A stretch of 64,000 bases of DNA from Flavisolibacter ginsengisoli DSM 18119 (lineage in GTDB: Bacteria > Bacteroidota > Bacteroidia > Chitinophagales > Chitinophagaceae): contig NZ_FQUU01000014.1 of NCBI RefSeq assembly GCF_900129295.1, positions 62,001-126,000 on the forward strand, written 5' to 3'. Position numbers and translations under genes: made by a program. Each line of letters starts with the position of its first letter. Within the stretch, counting starts at the first letter, position 1. A model generated the notes under the pieces. That model was not told where the DNA came from. It saw nothing but the letters and a program-made list of their open reading frames with translations, and searched no databases. Below are positions 19,076-28,344 of the stretch, in pieces.

Positions 19076-22000
19076 TGATTAGCTGCGTTTTGTTGTGTCC
19101 CTTCTGTAACCTTTATTTTTTTCCTATGTAACAGTTCCGAGAATTTATTATAATCCATATTGAATATAAAGCCTAGCCCGGTTTCAATTATATAACCATC
19201 TACTACGCCAACATATTCATTTTTCCTATAGAAACGTATCATATAGCGGCCATCCTTGCTTAGCTGGTAATTGACTGCAACATTGCCCGCTATATTGTTA
19301 TTTTTTTGATTGCTGTTTTGTGGTCCTTCCAGCTCGAAGTTGCTGCCTACTGTTACCTGCAGGCGGTCATTTAAAAGTCTTTTACTTAATCCTATATTGA
19401 GGTCAGTACGGTTTCGGCGTTCTCCTGTAGTATAATCTTCAGTAGAAGCAACATCAAAGTTGAGGTCAACCCCCTGAATGAGTCCACCTGCCAGGCTGTT
19501 TAACTGTTCTGTCAATAATTTACTTACACTTTGACGCGCATATGTGCCTGCACTAAACCCACCTCCGCTTGACTGAAAAGGATCTTCTCCTACAAACCGA
19601 CCTAATAATAGTAATGAGAACACTTGCTTATTGACCTCGCCCTGGTCTGTTCTTATCTGGGTCAACCTTGACTGTACCTGCGTAACTATATCATTGGAAA
19701 CACCATAGTTCTTATTCTCTGGTAAGACGATGTCAAATGCTACTTTAGGTAACATTAGTTCCCCTGTTAGTGTCAGGTGTACCTCGAAAGGCAGTTTTTG
19801 CAGGTATGTGTTTCTTATAGCTGGTGTTGCAGCCGCTATCTGGTCCTGTACAAGATCCAGAGGTGAAGTATTGGCAATATAAATTGCTCTTACATCCAAT
19901 TCTGCTGTAGTGGGGGCACCAGTCCAAATGATCTTACTTCCTTTTTCAATATCAAAGCGCCTTTTCAGGAAGTTGAAGGATAATTCATACGCACCTTCTT
20001 CAAGGGTGTAAGTACCTACCAGGGTTATTTTGCCACTGGGATCTATTCCAGAAGATAGTAATGCCTCACCTCTTACATTTAAAAAGTCTCCATTGGCTTC
20101 ATCAACAATGATATTAAAAACAGCCTCCTTTTTAATCTCAAGGTTTACTGCTATATCCATTCCCAGTAAGCGTGAGTAATTCAAAGAGTCATAACGTTTG
20201 AAAAGTGAATCGTTTTCAGGTGCCTTCATATCCACAAATTCTACAACACCTTCTCTTTGCACAACGCCTGGCTCCGCCTGCGGAATCACAAGGCTTAGCG
20301 TTGTTCCATCATTCACACTTAAGGCACCATCTAAAACAGGCCTTTGTTCAGTACCTGAAAGGTGAAGGTCTGAACTGATATTCAGCCGACCGTAATAAAT
20401 ACTGTTGGGAAGTTTCTTACTATTAAGCAATAAAAAGTTATCTGCATTAACATAAAGGTTGAAACGGTAATTGATAAAATTATTCGTGTTAATAGAACCA
20501 TTCAACGTAAGTGCATTATTTGCAGAATCTTTTATGGAGAAACTTTGGAAGGTAAACCCGTCTTCACTTACTGAAAGCTTTTCGTTGTCAATATTGAACT
20601 GGCTGCCCAACATGGTAAGTGCAAAGCTTGCCTTATTGAAATTAAGGTCACCTTTTATATCTGGATTACTTAAGTTACCTATCACCCTGATATCACCATT
20701 TACACTCCCGGATGCGTTGGTAAACACAGTGGCCATAGCACCTTGTATGGTATTTAGCTGCAATTGCCTGACGGCAAGATTCATATCAAGGACCACTTCT
20801 TTGCCTTTTTGTGTCATGCTTCCCACCAGGTTGATATCATTACCTCTTCCTGTTATAGTTGCATTGGCATTATATCTTATGCCATCGCTTGTATTGACAA
20901 GAAAATGTGCATTGCCTATCGTATCCTTATTCATACTAAGGTCATTGATAGTAAGGTCACTGGTAAAAACAGGAGCTTCAAGAAGGTTTTTAAAAGTAAC
21001 ATTTCCATTTATTACACCATCTGCTACCAGGGAATCTGATTTTATAAAGCCGGTAATGGTAGCTAATCGAAAATCTTTGAAACTTACCTGCAATGGGGAT
21101 GGGCTGTTCCCAGACAAACTGGCAATGCTCAATTGCTGAGTGCCTTTTTGCAATACAAAATTTGTTGCTGAAATATTGGTAGTGCTGAACGTTAATAGGT
21201 TGTCTTGTGGCACTGTCCACTTATCATAATTCAATAATAGGCTATCAGGCCGGAGCTTGAGCGAATAAGTTCCAGGCGCGGGTTGATTGAATATACCACT
21301 TAGGTAGTATTTGTTTTTGTTAGAAATATCATTAATCCCCAGCTTAAAATCAATAACATTATGAAGAGCAGTGGCATCAATGCTCGTGTTGTACACATCG
21401 AAAGCATTGCCGCTTTTTAAATGTGCTACGTTTGCAGTAATTCTTAAACCAGTGACAGAAGTATTCGCCTGAACAACGAGATCACTCATTTGATTGCCAT
21501 TATAAGTGATTTGGTTCGTTGTCATTTTAGCTTGCATTCCCCTTACATTAGAAAAGCTCCCTTCTGCATAAATGGTGTCCATAGCCGTTAAACCTGGAAC
21601 AAAGGTGCTCAGTATAGGGTCATAGTTTACATTGATAGAGAATGTAAAATCATACGGCTTTACTGTTGCCACCTGGGCTGGAGCTTCTACGGAAAAATAG
21701 GGTTGTATGGTGCTTTGTATGATATTGCCGAGATCAGAAAACCGGTATTGACCATTCAATTGTGCATTGGCAATACCACTGGAAAAGCGCATGTAGTTTG
21801 CAGAATCACTTCGGCCCGATATTAATTGTACACTATCTAAGGGCAACCTGCTGTTGCCAGATACCAATAATGCTCTTGTGATCAATATATTGGCATCCAG
21901 GTAATCTGGATTCAGGTTGGCAACAGTTCCGTCTATCTGTCCACGGAATATTACTGGCTGCGTAGCAAAATGCAAGGGAAGTAATTTTATGCTATCCACC

Positions 22001-24123
22001 ATCCCATTAACTTTAAATGAAGTAGTGCTGCCAAAGTTGCCGCTGGTGGTAAGATTCATATCAGCATTAGGATCATTTATATCAGCAACGGCCGTGAAGC
22101 TTGTGCCTTTAAGCGTTCCCGAGACATTAATATTATGGTATTGATAATTATTATATCCAAGACTGTTTAGATCAGCTTTAAATTTAGTATCCATGGTTTT
22201 GGGAGTTATACCCTTTCCATTCACACTAAAAACTCCGGAAACCGTTCCAATGGTGGCTTGTTGCCTCAGGATAGAACCTATTCTTAAACCATTTGTACGA
22301 ACATTCGCATTATAACTTATGGATGAAGGTGACATAAGATTAGCAAAACTGCCAACAATGGCAAGAGAACCTGCGGTGGAGTTAACATTTAGATTGGTAT
22401 TTAACTTGCCGGAATTGCCATTGATCGTTCCTGTTATATCAAATGCTTCAGGAAGATTTACCTGCGCATTTGAAAGCCTTTGGCCTGTAAACAGGGCTAT
22501 GTCTGATTGGGTAGTGTGAAATCTGTTTATAATAAAATTGCCTCCTGCCTGCGCGGGGTTCATTACTCCCACAAGCGTACCTTTTGCATCTATTTGTGTA
22601 TTTCCTAAACCAGAAAATTGCAGTGTTTCAAAATACAACCTGTTTAAAGTACCACTACCAATCACATTTAAATTCCAGATTTCATTTGGGTTGGATAATG
22701 CTGGATTAGACCGTAATTGAGGTGCAAATACCAAAATATCTTTTACCTGCACATGGCTGTTTAATAATTCAATGTTGAAAACTGTTTCCGCTGGTTTTTT
22801 CTTTAAGGCATCCAGGGAAGCATATTCAAGTACCAGGCTTTTTTGGATATCTGTGCCAGGAGTTTTTATATAAAGATCCTTGAAGTAGGTTTGATTATTA
22901 GCATACAAAAGATCTCCTTTAAATTCCTGCAAGTCAAACCCGCTTTTTTCCTTCATAGTACCCGCTGTAATGGTAGCTCTTACAGAATCTGGATTTAATA
23001 CAAGGTTTTCGGCATGTAGGGTAATGTCATTAGCGAGGATGTGTGCATAATCCATCCCATGCGAAATAGGTTGCTGGGCATCATTATCAAAACGAACAGT
23101 ATTATTGTCTATAGAAAGTTTATCAATTTTGAAATCCCATCCCTGTGTTTTCTGGGCAACCACTTCCTGTGAAACCTCCTTTGTTATCACATTAGCAGTT
23201 TCTTGTTTACCCAGCCGTACAACAGACTTTGTATTTTTAAGGCTAAGTTCATCCAGGTAGATCTTGTTGTTCTGCAAATCAACTAGACGTGTGTCCGCCT
23301 TTAATTGACCTATTGAAACTGTACTGTAAAATGCTGATATGTCATTATCAAATTGCACATTGATCTTGGAAAGATCAATAGTACCTAATGTCAATTTATA
23401 AGGTACAGGTTGAGAGGCATCAGCAAGATCTTTTGAAAGGGGTTCTGATTTAACAAGTGGCTTATACTGTTTAACTGTTGCCTGCACATTCCTTGCAATA
23501 ATTGAGGGTATGTCAAAATGGTAGGTATATGGATCTAAAGTATCTATCGTTGCTGATAGATTGCCGATATGGGCAAACATGTCATTTCCTGTAATATCAT
23601 CTCTAAACTTTAGCCTGATATTATCCAGGGCAACATCACTTATACTTAATTTAAGAGGGGCTGATTGTGCAGTGTCAGGGACTTTTGTTTTTTCACTTAC
23701 GAAAGCATCTACAATAAACTGGTAGTTAAATAGCGTATCAGGAGCTATCCTTTTAATTTTCGCCGTAATGTTCTGCAATTCTATATCCTTTATCTGGACC
23801 TCATTGGAGAACAGCTTCAGGAAATTAATATGTGATTTTATAGAACCGCCAGATATGAGGGTATCTTTTGTTTTATCCTCTATGTATACGTCCTGCAGAT
23901 TAACTTTCCCTGAAAGGCCAAAAGATATACTACCGATATTAACCTTGGTTTTTAACTTGTTCTGCAGGTAATTTTCTGCCTTACTGGTCATAAAGCGTTG
24001 AACAGGAGGAGTAAGTACCAGTAAAAAAATTACAATGATAAATAAGAAAAGGAACAGGATGATCTTTAAAATGATCCTGGCAATCTTCGCAGGGTAGTTT
24101 ATTTGTTTGCTTTCTTCTTCCAT
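19072..24123 (-). CDS. tamB: TamB: translocation and assembly module, AsmA-like giant bridge protein
   Basis: 1683 residues. One N-terminal membrane anchor (about residues 20-42, IILFLFLFIIVIFLLVL) is followed by a long beta-rich repeat region typical of AsmA/TamB bridge proteins, and a C-terminal TamB (DUF490) domain from about residue 1250 with LNIGLSKRLLNDRLQVTVG and YMIRFYRKNEY near the end. It is first in an operon with tamL, whose ATG overlaps the tamB TGA. Known TamB proteins span the periplasm and carry phospholipids to the outer membrane; the same is inferred here. The gene is preceded by a 535-base gene-free spacer shared with the divergent DUF5686 gene. Confidence 0.94.
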   Translation of the reverse strand: MEEESKQINYPAKIARIILKIILFLFLFIIVIFLLVLTPPVQRFMTSKAENYLQNKLKTKVNIGSISFGLSGKVNLQDVYIEDKTKDTLISGGSIKSHINFLKLFSNEVQIKDIELQNITAKIKRIAPDTLFNYQFIVDAFVSEKTKVPDTAQSAPLKLSISDVALDNIRLKFRDDITGNDMFAHIGNLSATIDTLDPYTYHFDIPSIIARNVQATVKQYKPLVKSEPLSKDLADASQPVPYKLTLGTIDLSKINVQFDNDISAFYSTVSIGQLKADTRLVDLQNNKIYLDELSLKNTKSVVRLGKQETANVITKEVSQEVVAQKTQGWDFKIDKLSIDNNTVRFDNDAQQPISHGMDYAHILANDITLHAENLVLNPDSVRATITAGTMKEKSGFDLQEFKGDLLYANNQTYFKDLYIKTPGTDIQKSLVLEYASLDALKKKPAETVFNIELLNSHVQVKDILVFAPQLRSNPALSNPNEIWNLNVIGSGTLNRLYFETLQFSGLGNTQIDAKGTLVGVMNPAQAGGNFIINRFHTTQSDIALFTGQRLSNAQVNLPEAFDITGTINGNSGKLNTNLNVNSTAGSLAIVGSFANLMSPSSISYNANVRTNGLRIGSILRQQATIGTVSGVFSVNGKGITPKTMDTKFKADLNSLGYNNYQYHNINVSGTLKGTSFTAVADINDPNADMNLTTSGNFGSTTSFKVNGMVDSIKLLPLHFATQPVIFRGQIDGTVANLNPDYLDANILITRALLVSGNSRLPLDSVQLISGRSDSANYMRFSSGIANAQLNGQYRFSDLGNIIQSTIQPYFSVEAPAQVATVKPYDFTFSINVNYDPILSTFVPGLTAMDTIYAEGSFSNVRGMQAKMTTNQITYNGNQMSDLVVQANTSVTGLRITANVAHLKSGNAFDVYNTSIDATALHNVIDFKLGINDISNKNKYYLSGIFNQPAPGTYSLKLRPDSLLLNYDKWTVPQDNLLTFSTTNISATNFVLQKGTQQLSIASLSGNSPSPLQVSFKDFRLATITGFIKSDSLVADGVINGNVTFKNLLEAPVFTSDLTINDLSMNKDTIGNAHFLVNTSDGIRYNANATITGRGNDINLVGSMTQKGKEVVLDMNLAVRQLQLNTIQGAMATVFTNASGSVNGDIRVIGNLSNPDIKGDLNFNKASFALTMLGSQFNIDNEKLSVSEDGFTFQSFSIKDSANNALTLNGSINTNNFINYRFNLYVNADNFLLLNSKKLPNSIYYGRLNISSDLHLSGTEQRPVLDGALSVNDGTTLSLVIPQAEPGVVQREGVVEFVDMKAPENDSLFKRYDSLNYSRLLGMDIAVNLEIKKEAVFNIIVDEANGDFLNVRGEALLSSGIDPSGKITLVGTYTLEEGAYELSFNFLKRRFDIEKGSKIIWTGAPTTAELDVRAIYIANTSPLDLVQDQIAAATPAIRNTYLQKLPFEVHLTLTGELMLPKVAFDIVLPENKNYGVSNDIVTQVQSRLTQIRTDQGEVNKQVFSLLLLGRFVGEDPFQSSGGGFSAGTYARQSVSKLLTEQLNSLAGGLIQGVDLNFDVASTEDYTTGERRNRTDLNIGLSKRLLNDRLQVTVGSNFELEGPQNSNQKNNNIAGNVAVNYQLSKDGRYMIRFYRKNEYVGVVDGYIIETGLGFIFNMDYNKFSELLHRKKIKVTEGTQQNAANQ

Positions 24124-24658
24124 TAGTGAGGTAATCAGGCTCAGTCATGTTCGCAAATAATAGGCCTTGTTATAGAACGCTCCCATCCTCACAAATTAAA
24201 AATAATCCTTAGCTCTTTTAATACCCTGGCTTCGCTTTGTAGAACTATTTCTACATCACTTTTTACAAGTTCTACCAATAAATAGCTCTTATATTGGCTG
24301 ATAATATATTATCTATTTCCAATTAGCTGTTCAGCAATAGGACTACACCCATTAAAATTTGTAACCCAATAAACTATGAATACCTTGTGTGCCTATAGCT
24401 TACGTTTTAGAATTGTAAAATTATTTAAACGGTTGATTGATCAATAGCGCAACATTGATCTAACCTGTACATTTGCAGGCTGAAGTCTGAAAACATGTGG
24501 TTATAGAGAATTATATAGATTTTGGATAGACCATTGGATGCTCTTTAAGCGAATAGATCTGGCTCAACCTGGAGGTTTACAGATCAATGCATTTGTCTAG
24601 ACTTGTAAATTCTATTAGTAACCCAGTATTCACCAAAAAGCTGATATAAATAAAACTA
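24124..24658. other. 535-base gene-free spacer between divergent tamB and DUF5686 genes
   Basis: No open frame worth calling; the longest start-to-stop run seen is about two dozen codons. It must contain both divergent promoters. One exact TAnnTTTG box (TACATTTG, 24468-24475) points toward the DUF5686 gene but lies about 180 bases from its ATG and lacks a properly spaced TTG. AT-rich, no strong hairpin. Confidence 0.5.
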
Positions 24659-27226
24659 ATGCACCATTCCACATATCACTCCCAATTAGTCAAATGGATC
24701 TCCATGGTCTTTTTGCTTCTGGTAGCGAATGCATCTTATTCTCAAACAACTGTAGTTAGTGGAATTGTGATGGACGCAGGCACAAAAGACCCTATTCCTT
24801 TTGCTTCTGTGTATTTTAGGGAAGGGAAAGGAGTGACGGCAGATTCCACAGGCCATTTTGAAATGAGAACCAACAGGGTCGTTAACCAGTTGGTTGTTTC
24901 ATATATAGGCTATAAAACCAGGACGATTTCCATAAAGAATGGAGTGGAACAAACAGTGAATGTTGAATTATGGCTTGATAATACCAAGGACCTGGGCAAA
25001 GTGGTCATCAAGAGTAAAAAGAAAATCAATTATCACAATAAGGATAACCCAGCTGTTGAACTTATACGCCGCGTTATTGCCAACAGGGACAAAAACAAGC
25101 CGGAGTTTTATGACTATGTTGAATATGAGCAATATGAAAAGTTACAGCTTTCATTAAGTAAGGTTTCTGAAAAGGTGGCTAATAATAAGCTATTAAAACC
25201 TTTTCAATTCCTTTTTGAAAATAAGGATACTACCAAGATTCCAGGTAAGACGCTTATTCCTATATACCTGGAAGAAAAGATTACCGACAATTATTTCAGG
25301 AAAAGCCCTGAGAAAAAGAAATCCATAGTAGAAGCGGACCGCAAAGTAAATTTTGGGGAATTCGTTGACAGCAATGGCGTAAGTTCTTACCTGAACAGGC
25401 TTTATGAAGATGTCAATATTTACGACAACAATATATCTCTTTTCACACGCGAGTTTCTTAGCCCGATTGCAGACATGGCACCTACGTTTTACATGTTCTT
25501 CATCCGGGATACTGTAACTGATGCTGCAGGTAAGAAACTTGTAAAAATGTACTTTACTCCCCGAAATACCAATGACTTCCTGTTCAGGGGTACCATGTTC
25601 ATTACGCTTGATTCTAACTATGCTGTTCAAAAATTGAACATGACAGTTAGCCCGAATATCAACCTGAACCTGGTTCGTGAAATGTATATAACCCAGGAAT
25701 TTGAACAATACCCCGCCGATGGTAAATACCATGTTATAAAAAGTAATGTCCTTGCAGAAGCCAGTTTAACCAAAAGAAGAGGTAATGGAATTTTTGGTGA
25801 ACGTACAGTATCCTATAAAAATTACACAATCAATAAACCCAGGGATCCTCAGTTCTATGATGGCCCTTCATTAGTTACCCTTAAAAATCCTATACAAAAC
25901 AGGGATAGTTTTTGGGCAGTGCGAAGGCACGATACCTTGACAGTTGCTGAAGCCAAGGTATATACAAACATCGATAGCCTGAAAACCCTGAAGCCTTATC
26001 GAAGGTTCATGGATGTAGCTAATATATTGCTGGCGGGATATAAGAATTTTGGAAAGTTCGAGATTGGGCCTGCCAATGCTTTTTATAGTTTCAACCCTAT
26101 AGAAGGTTTTAGGTTGCGTTTTGGTGGAAGGACTACTCCTAAATTAAGCAAGCGGGTATACCTTGAAACTTATGGTGCGTACGGCTTTAAAGATGAAAAA
26201 TGGAAAGGCTTCCTGGCATTGACCTATTCATTAAATAATAAGTCTATTTATTCCTTTCCCTTAAACTATATTAAGGCAAGTGCCCAGAGAGAAACAAGAA
26301 TTCCAGGGCAAGAGCTGCAATTTGTGCAGGAAGATAATTTCCTCTTGTCCTTTAAAAGGGGTAAGAACGATAAATGGTTGTATAATACTATTTACCGTTT
26401 GAACTATGTTCATGAGTTAGCCAACCATTTTTCCTACGATCTTGGAATAAAGAACTGGAGACAGGAACCTGCAGGAGCAATTGAATACATAAAAGAGCAT
26501 AATAGTGTATTCGTGAAAGACTCCTCTGTTACTACAACAGATCTTTCATTGGAGTTAAGATGGGCCCCGGGTGAGCAATTTTACCAGGGTACTGTATTTA
26601 GAACTCCCATTATTAATAAACATCCCATATTTCGATTCAGGTACATTAGGGGTATTAAGGGCCCTTTCAATGGTCAATATAATTATGATAACCTGAATCT
26701 TTCTATTTCTAAAAGGGTATATATGTCTCAATTTGGCAATAGTGACATGATACTTGAAGGGGGATATATATTTGGTAAGGTTCCTTATCCATTACTTACG
26801 GTTCATCGTGCCAACCAAACATATGCTTACCAACTTGCTTCATATAATCTAATGAACTTTCTTGAGTTTGTAAGCGACCGGTATGTTAGCCTGAATATAG
26901 ATCACCATTTTAATGGATTTATATTCAATAGGCTTCCACTTATTAAAAAGCTTGACCTCAGGGAAGTTGTTACTGCCAAAGTATTATATGGTGGGGTTCG
27001 AAGTGAGAATGACCCTGAAAAGAATCCAGATCTGTATAAGTTTCCTAATTATAATGGTGTCCCTACCACATTTGCAATGGACAAAGAACCATATATAGAA
27101 GGCAGTGTAGGTATCAGTAACATTTTCAAATTGCTTCGTGTAGATGTAGTGAAGCGGTTTACTTATCTAAATCATCCCGATATAGCCACATGGGGCATTC
27201 GGGGAAGAGTTCGATTTGAATTCTAA
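24659..27226 (+). CDS. DUF5686 and carboxypeptidase-regulatory-like domain outer-membrane protein
   Basis: 855 residues. A signal peptide (cut near ASYSQ, about residue 29) precedes a carboxypeptidase-regulatory-like beta-sandwich (about 31-115, VVSGIVMDAGTKDPIPFASV) and then the DUF5686 region, recognised by NPAVELIRRVIANRDKNKPE near residue 137 and YDYVEYEQYEKL. The rest is beta-rich and ends in a terminal Phe strand (RGRVRFEF), so an outer-membrane barrel is likely. Function of the family is unknown; some relatives are thought to work in the envelope. Divergent from the tamB-tamL operon, closed by a terminator at 27235. Confidence 0.92.
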   Translation: MHHSTYHSQLVKWISMVFLLLVANASYSQTTVVSGIVMDAGTKDPIPFASVYFREGKGVTADSTGHFEMRTNRVVNQLVVSYIGYKTRTISIKNGVEQTVNVELWLDNTKDLGKVVIKSKKKINYHNKDNPAVELIRRVIANRDKNKPEFYDYVEYEQYEKLQLSLSKVSEKVANNKLLKPFQFLFENKDTTKIPGKTLIPIYLEEKITDNYFRKSPEKKKSIVEADRKVNFGEFVDSNGVSSYLNRLYEDVNIYDNNISLFTREFLSPIADMAPTFYMFFIRDTVTDAAGKKLVKMYFTPRNTNDFLFRGTMFITLDSNYAVQKLNMTVSPNINLNLVREMYITQEFEQYPADGKYHVIKSNVLAEASLTKRRGNGIFGERTVSYKNYTINKPRDPQFYDGPSLVTLKNPIQNRDSFWAVRRHDTLTVAEAKVYTNIDSLKTLKPYRRFMDVANILLAGYKNFGKFEIGPANAFYSFNPIEGFRLRFGGRTTPKLSKRVYLETYGAYGFKDEKWKGFLALTYSLNNKSIYSFPLNYIKASAQRETRIPGQELQFVQEDNFLLSFKRGKNDKWLYNTIYRLNYVHELANHFSYDLGIKNWRQEPAGAIEYIKEHNSVFVKDSSVTTTDLSLELRWAPGEQFYQGTVFRTPIINKHPIFRFRYIRGIKGPFNGQYNYDNLNLSISKRVYMSQFGNSDMILEGGYIFGKVPYPLLTVHRANQTYAYQLASYNLMNFLEFVSDRYVSLNIDHHFNGFIFNRLPLIKKLDLREVVTAKVLYGGVRSENDPEKNPDLYKFPNYNGVPTTFAMDKEPYIEGSVGISNIFKLLRVDVVKRFTYLNHPDIATWGIRGRVRFEF

Positions 27227-27234
27227 CAATGCTT

Positions 27235-27262
27235 AAGCTTTTCGGAAACGGAAAGCTTTTTT
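27235..27262 (+). terminator. Rho-independent terminator after the DUF5686 gene
   Basis: A 10-bp stem (AAGCTTTTCG/CGGAAAGCTT, one G-T pair) with a GAAA loop and a T-run, 8 bases after the stop. Confidence 0.88.
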
Positions 27263-27280
27263 AATACATAGAAATAAAAA

Positions 27281-27303
27281 AAGCCTCCTAAGAAAAGAGG
27301 CTA
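27281..27303 (-). terminator. Small terminator closing the array (copy 4)
   Basis: AGCCTC/GAGGCT stem with an A-rich loop, followed on the minus strand by a T-run. Same design as the three other array terminators. Confidence 0.7.
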
Positions 27304-27312
27304 AAGTGTACA

Positions 27313-27364
27313 GAGGAGCAGACTTGAACTGCCGTCCGCCTCAGGCGGATATGAATTCGATGCA
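27313..27364 (-). pseudogene. Broken tRNA-Met 3' portion, copy A
   Basis: On the minus strand it runs from GCATCG through the anticodon loop ATTCATA, then the 15-bp palindrome (27335-27349) in place of the anticodon 3' stem and variable loop, then a T-arm and acceptor 3' strand matching the real tRNA. The 5' half is absent. It overlaps the 3' end of the GIY-YIG gene at 27341. Confidence 0.85.
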
Positions 27365-27619
27365 GTGATATTCCATAATGATCTTTTGATGTATCCAATT
27401 TCTTCCTTGCCCGCTTTTTAATGCTCTTTCTCTTTTCATAGCATCTGCCTTATCTATAAAATACTCACAATAAATTACTTCCCATGGTCTGTATCTTACA
27501 GTCCAACTTTCCCGGGAAAGATAGTTGTGGCTTTTAAAGCGCTCAATAAGGTTAGAAGTAAAGCCTATATATATTTTCTCGTTCTTTGTAGAATAGAGTA
27601 TGTAAACTGTATAAGGCAT
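27341..27619 (-). CDS. Small GIY-YIG nuclease-domain protein (array copy 1)
   Basis: 92 residues, a single GIY-YIG domain of the small YhbQ/UPF0213-like type: YTVYILYS at the start (the GIY strand as VYI), then YIGFTSNLIERFKSHN (YIG plus the conserved Arg), WEVIYCEYF, and a basic helix ERALKSGQGRNWI. The C-terminal FISA and the TGA stop are encoded by the tRNA fragment and palindrome of copy A. By hand alignment about 59 of 92 residues equal those of the second copy. Family members are small DNA-cutting or nuclease-like proteins; actual activity is unknown. A hairpin (AACCCTT/AAGGGT, 27670-27693) lies upstream. Confidence 0.85.
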   Translation of the reverse strand: MPYTVYILYSTKNEKIYIGFTSNLIERFKSHNYLSRESWTVRYRPWEVIYCEYFIDKADAMKRERALKSGQGRNWIHQKIIMEYHCIEFISA

Positions 27620-27699
27620 AAAGCCATTTAAAATAGTAATTTTCTCATTACAAATAAACTTTGATAATAACCCTTCAAGAGGTATTAAAGGGTAATAAA

Positions 27700-27720
27700 A
27701 AAGCTCCAGTAAAGGAGGCT
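27700..27720 (-). terminator. Small terminator in the array (copy 3)
   Basis: AGCCTCC/GGAGCT stem with a bulged C, followed on the minus strand by six T. Confidence 0.6.
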
Positions 27721-27730
27721 AAAGTGTACA

Positions 27731-27785
27731 GAGGAGCAGACTTGAACTGCCGTCCGCCTCAGGCGGATATGAATCCGATGCTCTA
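27731..27785 (-). pseudogene. Broken tRNA-Met 3' portion, copy B
   Basis: Minus strand: TAGAGCATCGGATTCATA, the palindrome (27753-27767), then T-arm and acceptor sequence. It keeps a few more 5' bases (end of the D-arm) than copies A and C. The end reads CTCTGTACA, shared with copy A but unlike the real tRNA end CTCGCTA. Confidence 0.85.
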
Positions 27786-27800
27786 TTTTAGAAATAAGAA

Positions 27801-27820
27801 AGCCTCCTGAAAAGGAGGCT
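27801..27820 (-). terminator. Small terminator in the array (copy 2)
   Basis: Perfect AGCCTCC/GGAGGCT stem followed on the minus strand by TTTCTTATTT. Nearly identical to the terminator behind the intact tRNA. Confidence 0.75.
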
Positions 27821-27830
27821 ATTTAGTAGC

Positions 27831-27884
27831 GAGGAGCAGACTTGAACTGCCGTCCGCCTCAGGCGGATATGAATCCGAATGCTT
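27831..27884 (-). pseudogene. Broken tRNA-Met 3' portion, copy C
   Basis: Minus strand: GCATTCGGATTCATA (one extra T against the tRNA), palindrome (27853-27867), then the T-arm and acceptor strand ending CTCGCTA exactly as in the real tRNA. It lies at the 3' end of the second GIY-YIG gene and supplies its stop codon. Confidence 0.85.
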
Positions 27885-28137
27885 CGTAATCTGAAAATAT
27901 TTTTCGCCTTATCCATTCTCTCCCTTTTCCACCCTTTAATTGTTTTTCGCGAAACATGGCAGATGATTTATCTGGGAAATACTCACAATAAATTACTTTC
28001 CACGGTCTGTAGTTCAATGTCCACCCTTTATGACCTAATTCATTATGGCTTTTGAACATTTCTATCAAATTTGAAGTAAATCCTACATAGGTCTTATTGT
28101 ATTTGGAAGAATAAAGTATATAAACAGTATAACACAT
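27859..28137 (-). CDS. Small GIY-YIG nuclease-domain protein (array copy 2)
   Basis: 92 residues from the ATG at 28135-28137. An in-frame opening 26 codons longer exists but would translate the tRNA remnant at 28179-28200, and the shorter start gives exactly the length of copy 1. The domain is intact: YTVYILYS, YVGFTSNLIEMFKSHN, WKVIYCEYF, EKQLKGGKGREWI. The Arg after the YIG strand in copy 1 (ERF) is Met here (EMF), which could matter for catalysis. C-terminal FISA and TGA come from tRNA fragment C and the palindrome. Paralogue of the gene at 27341-27619. Confidence 0.85.
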   Translation of the reverse strand: MCYTVYILYSSKYNKTYVGFTSNLIEMFKSHNELGHKGWTLNYRPWKVIYCEYFPDKSSAMFREKQLKGGKGREWIRRKIFSDYEAFGFISA

Positions 28138-28178
28138 AAGGCGATACTGAAGATAATAGATTCTCTGCAGGAAGTATA

Positions 28179-28200
28179 AGACCTTAAACTGCCGACCTTG
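28179..28200 (-). pseudogene. Short tRNA-Met T-arm remnant, copy E (no palindrome)
   Basis: Plus-strand AGACCTTAAACTGCCGACCTTG lines up with the real tRNA's AGACTTGAACTGCCGACCTTCG with few changes. Unlike copies A-D it keeps the original GCCGACCTT wording where the palindrome sits in the others. Confidence 0.55.
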
Positions 28201-28243
28201 AAAATAAAACAACAAAAGCTTCGGATGGGATCTTCTCTGTATC

Positions 28244-28297
28244 GAGGAGCAGACCTAAACTGGCGTCCGCCTCAGGCGGATATGAATTCGATGCTCT
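28244..28297 (-). pseudogene. Broken tRNA-Met 3' portion, copy D
   Basis: Minus strand: TAGAGCATCGAATTCATA, palindrome (28266-28280), then a T-arm with two or three substitutions (GCCAGTTTAGGTCTGCTCCTC). Same 5' extent as copy B, from which it lies 513 bases away. More diverged in the T-arm than the other copies. Confidence 0.85.
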
Positions 28298-28318
28298 ATT
28301 TTATTATAGAAATAAGAA

Positions 28319-28338
28319 AGCCTCCAGAAAAGGAGGCT
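28319..28338 (-). terminator. Terminator behind the intact tRNA-Met gene
   Basis: AGCCTCC/GGAGGCT stem, minus-strand T-rich tail TTTCTTATTT, 6 bases after the tRNA 3' end. Confidence 0.8.
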
Positions 28339-28344
28339 ATTTAG

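Noticed and set aside
24468-24475. TACATTTG as the promoter of the DUF5686 gene
   Set aside because: About 180 bases from the ATG and no TTG at the proper distance; kept only as a note in the spacer entry.
28138-28215. 26-residue N-terminal extension of the second GIY-YIG protein
   Set aside because: It would translate the tRNA remnant; the start at 28137 gives the same 92-residue length as the paralogue.
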